Origin: Spongilla lacustris
Lineage: Eukaryota; Porifera; Demospongiae; Spongillida; Spongillidae
NCBI GenBank assembly: GCA_949361645.1
Contig: OX442422.1
Coordinates: forward strand, 3,003,563 to 3,067,562
DNA: 64,000 bases
Direction of reading: 5' to 3'
This document shows, piece after piece, positions 22,003 to 34,175 of this stretch. The number at the start of each line of letters is the position of its first letter. Within the stretch, counting starts at the first letter, position 1. Made by a program: the position numbers and the translations under genes. The notes under the pieces are model-generated. The model was not told the origin of the DNA, did no database searches, and saw only the letters and a program-made list of their open reading frames with translations.

Positions 22003-22539
22003 CGAGAAAATGCTGTATAAATGTAGTGACTTTTTCCATGCAATGCAACAAAGTTTTAAAAGTTTTGCAACCATTGATATAGGATGTTTAATGGAGTCAT
22101 GCATACATCAAAAGTAATATTTGATTTGGCCCGGGCATTTTTACTAATAATGTTATACGTGTACATGCATGCACCACCAATGTAAACCGAGAAGTAGTAT
22201 CTTTTTTGTTTTGAGCCTACCTTTATGATACTATATAGCTGCATATGCATGCAACCTCAAGCAGTAATCACACTCTGCATTGAGACAGATATGTGGAAGT
22301 GACCTCTAAGGAGTTTGAACCATTATTTTGCTGCTGCCTCATGTATAAGTTGTGCCTGCATGGGTGGTATACTTTACATGAACTTGCATACACAAAAGTT
22401 GCAGTCTACTATATACCTATGAAATAAAATAAAATAAACAAAGCCTTAAATATAAAATTAATATTAATAATTATAAGTAATTATAATCATAATCATAATC
22501 ATATTCATTCTAAAATAGTGGCTTGGCCTTCCTTTGACA
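22003..22539. other. 3' flank of the DDD glycosyltransferase gene
   Basis: Probable 3' untranslated and intergenic DNA. It ends with a polyadenylation-like cluster at 22423 and AT-rich simple sequence (22450-22510, ATAATCATAATCAT). Confidence 0.5.
22423..22433 (+). promoter_or_regulatory. Overlapping polyadenylation signals
   Basis: AATAAAATAAAATAAAC contains overlapping AATAAA hexamers about 420 bases after the stop codon of the preceding gene. It is the first canonical signal downstream and a plausible transcript end. Confidence 0.45.
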
Positions 22540-23140
22540 CCTGATGGTACTCCATGCCTGCTTTGTCATCACAACATGGATGCTAGCATGGAGACAAAAC
22601 ATGCTTACTTGTCATCCTGGGGGTGATGTGATTACCAGACACAACCAGCTCAGAGACTGCATAGCTGACATCTGCCACAAGGTGTGCCTGTCCCCACAAA
22701 TTGAGAAAGGAAGTGGCATTCATCCTAGCAGACATTCTAGTGCCAAACTGGTCCCTCTCTCGCCCAGCTGCATTTGAAATAAAGGTAATCAATCCCACTA
22801 AATTTGCAATTTTTACAAGAAGTGGCTCAAACCTGTGGTCATGCAGCTGAGATGGGAGAAGAGGCCAAGCACTCTAGAAATGATGAGGCATGTGCCCTTA
22901 GAGGATGGTCATGTGCCCTTAGAGGATGGTCATGCATATCCCTTTGGTTGTGGAATGTTTGTGGGATGGAGCAAAAAAGCTATCAGCTACTGCTAAACTG
23001 TCAAAAAAGGTGGCCACCCAGCTATGTGGACCTCTAAATGAGGTTATATCAACCATGATTTACAGTCGCCTGAGCCTCACCCTCATGTGGCAGAATGCCA
23101 GGGCAATTTTGGCCAGATGTGTCCCACCACCACATCTTGT
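22540..23140 (+). pseudogene. RT-protein C-terminal remnant, plus-strand copy
   Basis: Fragments in several frames match the post-RT tail found in many invertebrate reverse-transcriptase proteins. CHPGGDVITRHNQLRDCIAD (about 22614) is the GG-RHNxLRD landmark. ADILVPNWSLSRPAAFEIKV (about 22730, other frame) is the P-A-D-x-x-V-P-x-W landmark. IPLVVECLWDGAKK and QNARAILARC (22930-23120, third frame) complete it. The order is correct but at least two frameshifts separate them, and a 15-base tandem duplication (GCCCTTAGAGGATGG) lies near 22910. A dead copy of the same family, in opposite orientation, follows at 23262. Confidence 0.7.
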
Positions 23141-23261
23141 GACTTTTCTTCATAGTGCTTTTTATACATAGTTGTGAGTATTAGAAATTATACAATAATT
23201 ATGCATGAAATATCACAATCATAAATACACCACTTATTACATAAATATGCACATAATCCAA

Positions 23262-24170
23262 CTACTCATGCTCAAATGGAGATACAGTCCTGGACAGGAT
23301 AGCTCTGGCATTAGCTCTGATGTGAGGCAGGCTGAGCCTACCATCCAAACTGGTGGTGGTATTGGAAAGGGACCAGCCCATTCTCACAGCAAGGTGATTT
23401 GCTATCGGAGACAAACATTGTCTAGCCTCTGCTCCCCAGCATCCGTATGTCTCAATTGCCAACGGGATGCTTGCCCATCCAAGTTCTTGGCATTTATCAT
23501 CACTAGCTTGGTGCTTGTGCTTTTCAGCATCCTGTGCAGCTGATTCTGCCCTCACACTCACTTCCGACAAAGCAGTTGAGTTTAGAGGAGATGTGATGGT
23601 GAGATCAAGAGCACCAGGGTGACCCAATTCCCAGTTGGGGACCAAAATGTCAGCAGGGCGTGTATGATGGATGACCTTCATGTCCTAGTCTGCAGTCTAC
23701 TTCCAACTTGGGACTTAGACATGCATTATGACATGACTAGCTCCATAAGGATGTCTCTCAATTGGTTGTGCCAGTTGACGACATCACCCCCATATTTACA
23801 TGTAAGCACATGATGGTTATGTGGGTCCAGGGCATGCATGTGATGGGCTACTAGTACGGACAGCTGTGATTACCCCCATTGACAGGAATTCCAAGCCATC
23901 ACTTGATGGCAGCATAGGATGAGTCCCAAAGATAATACAACTGATAACCAGGCAGAGGCATGGGCGGATGATATGGAGAGCAGACATGCCTTGTCTGCTG
24001 GGGATATGCTGTCATACAGCTCACTTAAACTGCATGAAGCTTCTCTATTTTGCCTGATAGCACATGTATCCTCTGAGAGTATAAAAAAGCCTCCATGCAC
24101 ATTGAGCCTGCATGCATGCATGTGCATCCGGTTGACTGTTGTATAACAACTGATTGCATCTTGCATTGTA
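23262..24170 (-). pseudogene. RT-protein C-terminal remnant, minus-strand copy
   Basis: On the minus strand, SISSAHASAWLSVVLSLGL (about 24010) is followed, after frameshifts, by CKYGGDVVNWHNQLRD (about 23790). Then comes a 139-codon open frame (23681..23262) with RPADILVPNWELGHPGALDL, IPLAIETYGCWGAEA and ANARAILSRT. It is the same tail as at 22540..23140 and slightly longer at the N-terminal side. The polymerase domain itself is not present. The tail-to-tail arrangement with the plus copy could reflect two insertions or an inversion. Confidence 0.75.
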
Positions 24171-24262
24171 GATGTGTTGCAGATGAAGAGCCTAAGCCTG
24201 AGATACTTAGTGAAGATATTACATGTAATATCAAATAATATTATAATTATAATTATATATAT

Positions 24263-24636
24263 GGGACAGTTTCCGCGAAAATGTCACCCTTTTATAGTGT
24301 TATTAAGATGCTTTATGTTTGAATCGCTATATCTTCCGAACGCTAAACGCTATCGACTTCCCTATTTTCAACAGTTCATACTATACCATTTCTCTATGAC
24401 AATTACATTTTGGAGTCTTGCACTTGCTACACGCAACATTAACGTTCGATACCCGACCGGATTCAAACCCGCCATAACTTTAGGTAGGGCTTCAAATTCG
24501 GTTTGTAGGTGCAGAGGTCCTATACCTATCGATTTGTACTGTTCGTTAATTTTTATGCCATCCGTTACGGAGATACAGTACGTGTACTTTTTCCCGCCCG
24601 ATTCGCGCCAATGATAGAAAAACCACCTCCCCATAT
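24263..24636 (+). mobile_element. Single-arm foldback terminus
   Basis: Starts GGGACAGTTTCCGCGAAAATG after an ATTATATATAT target and runs through the shared terminal module to TTCGCGCCAATGATAGAAA. The second arm is missing. Sequence after 24640 is unrelated. Confidence 0.75.
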
Positions 24637-25365
24637 TTTCGCTGCAAAAACAAAAGAGCGACGTTCACTTGCCCCGGCGAGTGATCCTCCCGTCCAACCT
24701 AGCACTCGTTAAAACGAGTGATCGCCACCTTACTATTTCCGCGGGTGATATATGCCCGCGTTTCGGTTAATAATACGAGTGCAAGTCACCTACAATCGTC
24801 ACTCCCGCTCACGAGTGAGATCACGTGCTAATATTTTAGCGTGTGTTATTCACCGTGAAGAATCGTTATGCGTTATTGGCACGTGATAAACAGTCTCATA
24901 AATATTCATGATATTATCTCAAAAGATAGGCATGGTACATCAGTTCAACGCTATAATCCAGGCTACGTCTGTTTTCATTATGGCATGGAGATAAGAGGAA
25001 ATATTAATTTTAAACAGTTACACACTTACTGTTGCTCCGGGGTAGAAGGGCCGCGGGGGCACAAAGGGAACACAAACACAGCTATGCTTAAATTGCATGG
25101 GCACTCACTCTGGTCTTTTCAACAAGGTTTGTCAGCATGCTGATACAACAGGAGTTCTGCTCCCATATCATCTTCCCGAAGTCATAGGTGGTGGCAGGGA
25201 GGGGCCTCTGGGTGGCTATGTAAGTGCGCTTCTGCTGGAACCCTTGAAGAACAAAAGGGAACTGCTGACATCACCAAGGGAACAACTCACATCTATGTAG
25301 TTGGCACTGATATAATCCAATACACCACAAAGGCCTGCATGCACTGTTCTGTGCTTGACTTCTAT
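24637..25365. other. Non-coding stretch
   Basis: Unique DNA with short open frames (for example 24868..25143) that I do not recognise and do not support as genes. Confidence 0.45.
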
Positions 25366-25575
25366 AGTATGTTCCCTTGCATCACATCCATGTTCCCTTC
25401 TTTCATCATACCCATGTTCCCTCATCACACCACACCCATCTTCCCTCACATCACCCCTTGCATCACATCCATGTTCCCCCCTTGTGCCACAACCATGTTC
25501 CCCCCTTGCATCACAACCATGCTCACACCAACACCACTCCCATCTTCCCTCCGCACACCACACCCATACTCAGGT
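25366..25575 (+). repeat. Degenerate minisatellite (ATCCATGTTCCC family)
   Basis: About eight imperfect copies of a 25-30-base unit built on CATCACATCCATGTTCCC. The plus strand is pyrimidine-rich. Open frames are by-products of the repeat. Confidence 0.75.
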
Positions 25576-25747
25576 ACCTTCCTTACTTCACTATAATTTT
25601 ACCCTTTAGATTACAATGGTAGGTTAAATAACAACCGTACGATTTGGAACACTTGATACTGTACCGTATATAACTTACTATTCCATTCGCAATGTGCTTT
25701 CTCTTCATTTCCATTTGATGCGCATCTTATCAGACAGCTGGTATGTT

Positions 25748-25830
25748 AGGGTATTAGCGTCAGGTATGTTCGCCAGTCAGGAGTGTTCGCCACCCTTCAC
25801 TTCAAAAACGGCGCCAAGGCTTACCTAATT
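25748..25830 (+). mobile_element. Truncated end of the GTGTTCGCCA element
   Basis: GAGTGTTCGCCACCCTT, then ACTTCAAA and GGCTTACCT, occur in the same order and spacing as the left end of the 1.17-kb element at 45539. Only the terminal 80 bases are present. Confidence 0.55.
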
Positions 25831-25894
25831 TCTTTATCCCTCGGCACAAAAGGGAAATAATGGGCTATTCCATTATTTAATCATACACCCCTAC

Positions 25895-26785
25895 AGATGA
25901 CAATAAATGGTGTCCAGGAGGGTATAAAAATGTCTGAGGGGGGGGGGGGGGGGGAGGGGTTTATGTGTCTGAAGCAATAGTGATGTCCAGGGTACATTTT
26001 GACATTGTCTATATGCTAAGGTGAAAGGGGGAAAATGATGTCCAGGTGTGGGCTTGTCTTGGGGGGTCTTCACTACAGAAAAAGTGATGTCCAGGGTAGG
26101 ATGTTTGATTTGTCCTGGGGCGTATGTAAGACAAATGGTGGAAATGGTGTCCAGGGTGGATACATGGGTTTGCCTTGGGGGGGTCTTCACTACAGAAAAA
26201 GTGATGTCCAAGGTAGGATGTTTAATTTGTCCTGGGGGGTGTGTAAGACAAATGGTGGAAATGGTGTCCAGGGTGGATATATGGGTTTGCCTTGGGGGGT
26301 CTTCACTACAGAAAAAGTGATGTCCAGGGTAGGATGTTTGATTTGTCCTGGGGCGTATGTAAGACAAATGGTGGAAATGGTGTCCAGGGTGGATACATGG
26401 GTTTGCCTTGGGGGGTCTTCACTACAGAAAAAGTGATGTCCAGGGTAGGATGTTTGATTTGTCCTGGGGGGGGGGGGGGGGGGGGGGGGGGGGCGTGAGA
26501 CGAATGGTGGAAATGGTGTCCAGGGTGGATATTTGGGGTTGTCTTGGGGGGTCTTCACTACAGAAAAAGTGATGTCCAGGGTAGGATGTTTGATTTGTCC
26601 TGGGGTGTGTGTAAGATGAATGGTGGAAATGGTGTCCAGGGTAGATATGTTGGTTTGTCTTGGGGGATCTTCACTACAGAAAAAGTGATGTCCAGGGTAG
26701 GATGTTACATTTGTCCTGGCAGGTGTTTAAGACGAATGGTGGAAATGGTGTCCAGGGTGGATATATGGGTTTGTTGCATGTTGCA
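25895..26785 (+). repeat. 116-bp tandem repeat, about 7 units
   Basis: The landmark TCTTCACTACAGAAAAAGTG starts at about 26067, 26184, 26300, 26416, 26552 and 26668, spacings of 117, 116, 116, 136 and 116. The long interval contains a G run (26467-26493). Each unit contains two half-units built on ATGTCCAGGGTAGGAT and GGTGTCCAGGGTGGAT. Long open frames on both strands come from the repeat. Confidence 0.9.
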
Positions 26786-28019
26786 AAACTATAAAACTAT
26801 TAACTTCAGTTGATAAGAAAGATTGGTGGCATTTTGTCTTCAGGGATGATTGCACAATCTGTTACGGTTTGATATATTATCCAGATATGAAGATTCCAAT
26901 GAATTAGTTCGGCCAAGTTATCTGTTGTCTGGTGGGTGCAGCACATAAAATGTATATTCGCATGCATGTGAATCTGTAGACATTACTGCCCACAACCCAC
27001 ATCATTTATTGAGTTCTGGTAATGGCATTGAAATACATGCATACAAAATATTCATATTACTACACATGTACACAGTTATAACACCATTCTGTTCAAAGAC
27101 CAGTGCCCATGGAGCCTATCAGCACAGCTCATCTTCTCAATACATCAAGCACTGAACATCGCTGCCAAAGAACTTGCTCTCTGAAACAGAACAGCTCGTT
27201 ACTTCATGAGTAACAACATATTATAATGACACATTTTCATGCACATGTAATGCTATAAATCAGAAGGGAAGGGTTGAATACAGTGTACATCTGCTTTTCC
27301 ATATATCAGGCAACACCATTTTTTGTTTCCTTATGTACATGTATAGGACACAGCTTCAGGTAGGAGCAATGAAATTGTTTACATTATCCTACAAAGATAT
27401 TGCTGCGCAAACTATTAATATCTGCACATTTTCCTGGTTGTTTCATGCCAAACAATTCAATGCATGGAGAAGCGGGTAGTAGAATAAACTTTATATAGCA
27501 AGTCCTGCAGAATCACGTAAACATAAACACAATGACATGAAGACATTGTTATTAAGGCTGGCATTAAGTAAATAAACTTTGACACAAATCACATCTTTCA
27601 ATTGTAGTTCCCGTAAAGAACACAACTAAGCGTTCAAATTTATTTTGTAGGTAAGCTTACCCCATATGGTACAAGTGGTTGGAAAGATTGATTCTGATTT
27701 ACACGTATGTTGAGGTGGCATGCAGTTTTGAATTCAGACAAATGCGTTGTAAGGGTTAAAATTTACATTTTTCCTTAATAATTGATCATTTTCAATGGTC
27801 CCTGGGCTATCCAATAAAAAATTTCGGGAATAAACAATCCACGAAATGTTGATAGGCTTAAAATTGGAAGCCATTATAATCCTGTTTTTACGATTTCTCT
27901 GTCCATGTACACATATGTCATAACCATCATATGTGTTTGTAAGTAGAATACTCAATAGCAAATACCACGATTTTTTAACCAAGCTGCCAATTTATAGTTC
28001 TTCAACAATCATTATTAGG
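26786..28019. other. Non-coding stretch
   Basis: AT-rich unique DNA. GTTTATATAGCAAGTCC-like text at 27488 matches 28098, hinting that diverged copies of the next repeat extend upstream. No gene seen. Confidence 0.45.
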
Positions 28020-28680
<661 letters not shown>

Positions 28681-29089
28681 TTGCATAACTCAAAAGGAGA
28701 CACCATTTTCTTGTTAACACTTTTCCATAGAGGTGATAGTAACAGTCAGTGCATATGATAAGGTTTCGGGTTTGTCCTGTCAGACCATTACCTAAGTTGA
28801 CCTGCCATATTTCCGAATTGACCGGACATAGAATGTACCTTTACTTTTGCACTTGCACTTGGTGTTTGTATAAATTTTTATCCAATAGCATTGCGTGCGC
28901 GCACATATTAGTAGCAGCATGATCTTTGAAAGATGCAGATCTCAGGTTTGTTTTTGAATGCTGCGTTGAAATTTATTCGTCCGCGCAGTTTTTCTTCAAA
29001 TCGAATGCAACACAGAACACTTTATAATTAGCGATGTGACTATAGTACGATCTGATTTGCTAGCATCGAATGGGGAATTTAAAAAAAGA
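28681..29089. other. Non-coding stretch
   Basis: Unique DNA; no gene or RNA seen. Confidence 0.45.
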
Positions 29090-29427
29090 ACGCAATTGCG
29101 TGCGAAAAACAGCGTCAATTCGCGCGGTCTTTAAAACGAGTTGTATCTTTTTGATTTTGCTTTTGCATATTTACAAAGCGGTCGTGTGTGTATAGAAGTC
29201 CAAAGATGGTTTAATTTGCAATGCATCATTCTGAATCTTACTTCAGTGTGAATATCTTCAGAATGATGCATCGCAAATTACACCATCTTTGGACTTATAT
29301 ACACACAGGACCGCTTTGTAAATACGCAAAATGCGACTCTACTCTATTGCACAATCAAGGAGATACAGTGTTTTGAAGACCGCGCGATTTGACGCATTTA
29401 TGGCCGTTTTTTGCGCACGATTGCGTC
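29090..29427. mobile_element. 340-bp palindromic element (MITE-like)
   Basis: Two arms of about 150 bases are inverted copies: TTTACAAAGCGGTCGTGTGT at about 29170 matches the complement of ACACAGGACCGCTTTGTAAA at 29304, and CAATGCATCATTCTGAA matches TTCAGAATGATGCATCG around a 20-base loop near 29245. The outer ends include ACGCAATTGCGTGCG and CGCACGATTGCGT. The right arm has a small extra segment (29335-29365). No coding capacity. Confidence 0.75.
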
Positions 29428-30752
29428 CATGGGAAGGAACTTTTAGCTGCCCAAAACCCACTTTTAAACACTATTAGAAAATTTAACGGTCTGAACACTG
29501 ACAGACAGGTGCTTTGCCACTATTTCCAGTCACACAAAAAGCAGTCCGGACATTCTTACCGGTCATGCGTACATGTAGAATTGATCTGACACGTAGCAAA
29601 ATTGATCGGAAAACGTCCGATGTCCGACTGTTATCATGCGCACTGTAGTGATCACCAACAGTAAACATAACCTCAAACCCTAGAGATATAAAACAGGTGC
29701 CTAATGTCAACCACTTGAATCTGCCATCCACAGCATCAATGGTTGTCCCTCACCCATTTTAACCATGCAGGGCAGATACATTTGGAGACCATACAGCAAC
29801 TAAGTCTGAACATTAAGTATATTTCTCTATATGCGGACCTTTAAAAGGCATGTGACCTTCTAGCTACCCCCCCCCCTCAAAATACTTACCACATCAGCTA
29901 GATCTGACATTGTTATAGTTACATGTAAGTCTGTTAAGATATAATCCTACTAGAGCTCACCATACCCTTCAACTCACCATAATTTCATGAAGTCTAGGAG
30001 TAAATCAGTAACTTGCGATGAGTGATCTGTTTTAAAACCTCTGCTAACTTGACTGTCTGCTCTCTCATACTCTGTACACACACAGCTCTACGTAAGTTTT
30101 TCCATCCACACTTTCCGAATCGACTAGCCGTGAGTAATATCTTCAATTCTTCCTCCCACTCCATGCATCTTCATAGCAAGAAATGAAACTGAATGGGACT
30201 CAAACAGGCATATTCATGCTAATTCATTAACCTGTATAGCTATTTAATTTTAAAAACATTCATTTCGTGGTATTTGTAACTTATTTACTTCTCTTTTTGC
30301 CCTTGCCCCTAAGCCCTATATTTGATTGCCCCAAACGAAATTTGTTGCCGTTGCAGGCATATCCATTGTATTTATAAATGATTTAGTTCTCCCTCCTTCA
30401 CTATAAAGCTACCGGTGAGCTTGTCATGTAGACGTAACCCTGCAGGTGAACACCTTATGCATGCGATGTGGATGAAACATGTACCCATCATGTTATTGAC
30501 ATGTACTACCTACGCTATATATTTTTGTGACTATACCTCTTCAGTGTGATATTAGGCCTGCCAATTTTTAAACTTAACTCGGTGCATCACCATTCCAACC
30601 CAGCACTAAATAACTGAATACACATTATACACTTTTGACTCAAGACCTACGTATCATTTCTCGATTCAGCACATCGAAACAAGCTAATAGCGTGCGCCAT
30701 CACGTGCAAATCACGTTAATTAATCAGAATCATATTCGTTCATTCCCGTACA
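29428..30752. other. Non-coding stretch
   Basis: Unique AT-rich DNA. A C run lies at about 29868. No gene recognised. Confidence 0.45.
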
Positions 30753-30754
30753 TA

Positions 30755-32346
30755 CAGTGGAAACCATCACACTTGGAACAATAATTTTTTGGTACTTTTA
30801 TTGACAACATTTGATTTTATTTCAATAACAATGAGCTCAAATGCAAATCTGACAACGTAGGCATAGTGTACAACTATTTTTCAATACATACTAAATGTTA
30901 AAAAGCATCACGTGACTATTTACTTTTGTTATTAACACTTGTTGTGACCCCAGTACAAAAGAAATTGTAAGCTGAATTCCTCCTCCTGTAGGCAATAGAT
31001 CTTAGCCAAATTTGCAATATATCTAGAGAACAAGCATCACCAACCTTTGGCCGCGTCCGTTTTTAAGTCCGGTACTGAAATAGTTACAGTTTTATCGAGC
31101 TGGATGAGCGTTTTTAGCTAGTAAAAGCTTAGGGATGCTATTTCGTAGTACGCTCTCACTGAACGGCTATATTTCGTCTCAGACTCGGCATATGTTAGAT
31201 CTATTGCAAAAGCGTACTTCCGAGGCAATAGACCCTCCTTTGCCGTTAAAAAAGTGCTATCAAAGAAGAGTACCTGAAAACTTCCGCCATTTCCCTATGA
31301 ATTGCATTTGAAACGTCATCATAGCGTCATTTTTCGTATGAATATATTTTTAATGTGATATCCAGTACCTGTGGGCCACGAACGGCTAGTAAAGGGCTTA
31401 AGCAGCAGCATTGATCTGGGCAGGCCTCTAGAAACGGCATTGAGCAAGAGGCAACTCCAATGCTGGAAACGAAAAGCGGTGGAATAAGCGGTCCCGCGTA
31501 CCAGCGAGTAGGCCTACCATCCAGGCCGCTTATATTACCGGCTAATTCCACTGCTTTTCGTCTCCAGCTTTTGGGGTTGCCTCTTGCTCTTTGCCATTTC
31601 TAGGCCTGCCCATATTGACGCTGCTGATTTACTAGCCGTTCGTCGTGAGTGGCTTTTTTGCAATCTCCATTGACAGCACTTGCACCATAGATATTAGATC
31701 TATGCTTGCACCCGGGTACCCACTGGATGCACATATACCGAAGACGTCACATTAAAAATATATTCATACGAAAAATGACGCTATGATGACGTTTCAAATG
31801 CAATTCATTGGGAAATGGCGGAAGTTTTCACGTATTCGTCTTTGATAGCACTTTTCTAACGGCAAAGGAACGTCCATCGCCTCCGAAGTACGCTTTTGCG
31901 ATAGATCTAACATGTGACGAGTCGGAGACGAAATATAGCCGTTCAGTGAGAGCGTACTACGAAATAGCATCCCTAAGCTTTTACTAGCTAAAAACGCACA
32001 TCCTACTCGATAAAACTGTAACTATTTACCGGACTTAAAAACGGACGCGGCCAAAGGTTGGTGATGCTTGTTCTCTAGATATATTGCAAATTTGGCTAAG
32101 ATCTATTGCCTACAGGAGAAGGAATTCAGCTTTAAATTGTTTTAGTACTGGGGTCACCACAAAATTTAATAACAAAAGTAAATAGTCACGTGATGCTTTT
32201 TAACTTTCAGTATGTATTGAAAAATAGTTGTACACTATGCCTACGTTGTTAGATTTGCATTTGAGCTTATTGTTATTGAAATAAATTCAAGTGTTGTCAA
32301 TAAAAGTACCAAAAAATTATTGTTCCAAGTGTGATGGTTTCCACTG
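30755..32346. mobile_element. 1.6-kb foldback element with TA target duplication
   Basis: The left end TA-CAGTGGAAACCATCACAC and the right end GTGATGGTTTCCACTG-TA are inverted. Nearly the whole element folds back: arms of about 760 bases match through landmarks such as ATAGTTGTACACTATGCCTA, GGACGCGGCCAAAGGTTGG and ATTTTTCGTATGAATATAT. The centre lies near 31520. The right arm carries roughly 90 extra bases (31650-31745), and scattered substitutions are visible. TA duplications at 30753 and 32347 point to the Tc1/mariner type of insertion. There is no transposase. Confidence 0.85.
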
Positions 32347-32358
32347 TATACCTATATA

Positions 32359-32704
32359 TTGTTGTCGTCCGTCTTGCCTGTTATGTCTTCAGAAAGAGAT
32401 GAAAGCTCTGCATCAGTAATTTCTGAACATCCACCAAATGAAAAGCCCTTATCTTCTTTCACTGCGGTTTTCAGGATTTCTTTTCTTATAAACGTAGCAT
32501 CGCCTTTCGCAAAGCATATGCATCCTGTGCTCTCTTCAGCGTTTCCATTTCCTTGTGCACAGTTTCACCAACTTGTATGCGCTCAGCATAAGTCGATTCG
32601 GGATGCAAGCTGTTGTACAACGATGAAATCGCTGCGTTGCTCTTACTCGTTTTTTCTGCGTTGCTGTCGACTGTCTTAAGACTCTCGCTCTCGACGATTT
32701 GCAC
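32359..32704 (-). pseudogene. Frameshifted coding-like segment, unrecognised
   Basis: On the minus strand 32704..32486 encodes MQIVESESLKTVDSNAEKTS and continues with SSLYNSLHPESTYAERI and HKEMETLKRAQDAYA. A one-base shift then opens a second frame, KGDATFIRKEILKTAV and GFSFGGCSEITDAELSSL, to a TAG near 32358. Both parts have protein-like, charged composition, so this looks like one protein broken by a frameshift. It abuts the right end of the 1.6-kb foldback element. Family unknown. Confidence 0.4.
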
Positions 32705-32817
32705 ATGTAGAGTCTACAAACAACAGTACTACAGTACTATAGCTAGTGGGAATATAATGTATATAGTCTGGGCACTAGTTCGTTTATTAACTAATTACAA
32801 TTATTAATTCTAATATA

Positions 32818-33060
32818 GGACCGAAGTTGTTCTTGTCAAAAATAAATGCCCTTCAAACCAGAAATGACGTTTTGCATCCAGCCAGAGCACGCTACAAAGC
32901 AGAGCCTGAAAAGAAACGGACCATTCGACGTGCAAAGTATCGAGCAGAGCCAGAAAAGGTCCAACGGACTGCTAAAATAGTAAAACTCAGTAAAAGACAA
33001 TGACATAAAGCTGTACTCTATGGACAAGAGTTAAGATTAAGGCTCATGCAACACCCCATA
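32818..33060 (+). pseudogene. Exon-like remnant with R-Y-x-A-E-P-E-K-x repeats
   Basis: After an acceptor-like AATATAG (32817) the frame reads to KINALQTRNDVLHPA, then ARYKAEPEKKRTIRR and AKYRAEPEKVQRTAK. This is two copies of the roughly 15-residue basic repeat (YRxxPEKKRAAxR) that precedes helicase/transposase-like regions in many sponge and cnidarian mobile-element proteins. A TGA at 33001 interrupts, but the same frame continues for 19 codons to a good donor (CCATAG|GTATGT at 33060). It is probably a decayed exon of a Helitron-like or similar protein; no partner domain is nearby. Confidence 0.5.
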
Positions 33061-33379
33061 GGTATGTAGTACGTAACTACCTGCTCGTAACTACGCGGTG
33101 TGACGGGTACTGGTTTATGTGAGGCTAGAGGTCAGATGTGATAGCTGATATGTCATGCAGGTGTCTGTATTAATGCATAGCTTCGCTAATATTAAAACCG
33201 TAGCTACACGTACACGTACTTGTGAACACAAATTATAACACATTGGTGGGTTATGAATGTAGTATGCATGCAGTACCATTATAGCAACTACTTTTAGTTT
33301 TTGTATTTAAAAAAAAACATCTGAAACTCTGAATCACATGTAAAAATGCTGACCAGTGAAGACAAACAAGGGCGGGTTT
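33061..33379. other. Non-coding stretch
   Basis: Unique DNA; nothing recognised. Confidence 0.45.
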
Positions 33380-33480
33380 AGCCTCGTCCCCAGGCCCTAT
33401 TTTTATATTAAAGTTAGCGGGGACAAATTTTTTTTGTCCCCGCTAACTTTAATATAAAAATAGGGACTGGGGACGAGGCT
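33380..33480. repeat. 101-bp near-perfect palindrome
   Basis: AGCCTCGTCCCCAGGCCCTA begins the left arm and its complement (with one or two mismatches) ends the right arm at 33480. The centre is GGGGACAAATTTTTTTTGTC. Arms are about 49 bases. It looks like a very short MITE or the fused ends of a larger element. Confidence 0.85.
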
Positions 33481-33580
33481 AGGGCGGGTTGTCCCTGGGT
33501 TGGTATCAGATGGATAGTTTACACAAGCTGGCTTCTTTGACTTAATTAATTCTGATCTGTTTGCACAGATCTTCTGTATA

Positions 33581-33715
33581 GGGGTACACAACAGCCAACA
33601 GGGCAGAGTCACTCCAATAGGGGCACAGACACTCCAACAGGGGCGCAGTAGGCACGCAGTCATTCTAAAAGGGGCACGGTCATTCTAACAGGGGTGCAGT
33701 CATTCTAACAGGGTG
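33581..33715 (+). repeat. Small minisatellite (AGGGGCACAGTCATTCTAAC)
   Basis: About six imperfect copies of a 20-22-base unit, AGGGGCACAGTCATTCTAAC-like. Purity increases toward the 3' end. Confidence 0.7.
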
Positions 33716-34175
33716 ATTAAGGGGCATATCAAGCATTCACCACCAATGTCAAGCATAGCCATTATATCAATAACAGGCACATACATTTCCCATGGCAGGT
33801 ATATACAACGTATATACAAGCCTTCATTTGCATCTCAGGATGCAGTAAGTTGAGATTTTACAAAGATCAATTTAATTTGCAGAACACTCAATTGCTGTAG
33901 AGGTGCTGGCCACACACATATAAAGAAATTCCCTCAATGTATCATCAGGAAAGCAGACTTGAGTAGAGAAATGAGAAACTTTTTTCTTGTAAGCTTATCA
34001 AGTGTTTCTTTTTACTATTGTGTTCTTGGATTTGAATAATATTTGGCCACAGAGTTAGTTGTGGATATTGCATGTAGAGACTTACAATGTAAATAATGTA
34101 ATAATGTAAATAATACTTTAGATAGTAACCAGTGTTTCTTATTTCACACCAGGCTATTAGTCCTTGAGCATGCAG
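33716..34175. other. Non-coding stretch
   Basis: AT-rich DNA with a TAATGTAAATAATGTAATAA patch near 34086. No gene seen. Confidence 0.45.

Noticed and set aside
26035..26558. Open frames of 90-158 codons across the 116-bp repeat
   Set aside because: Both strands are open because of the repeat; the poly-G expansion would shift the frame.
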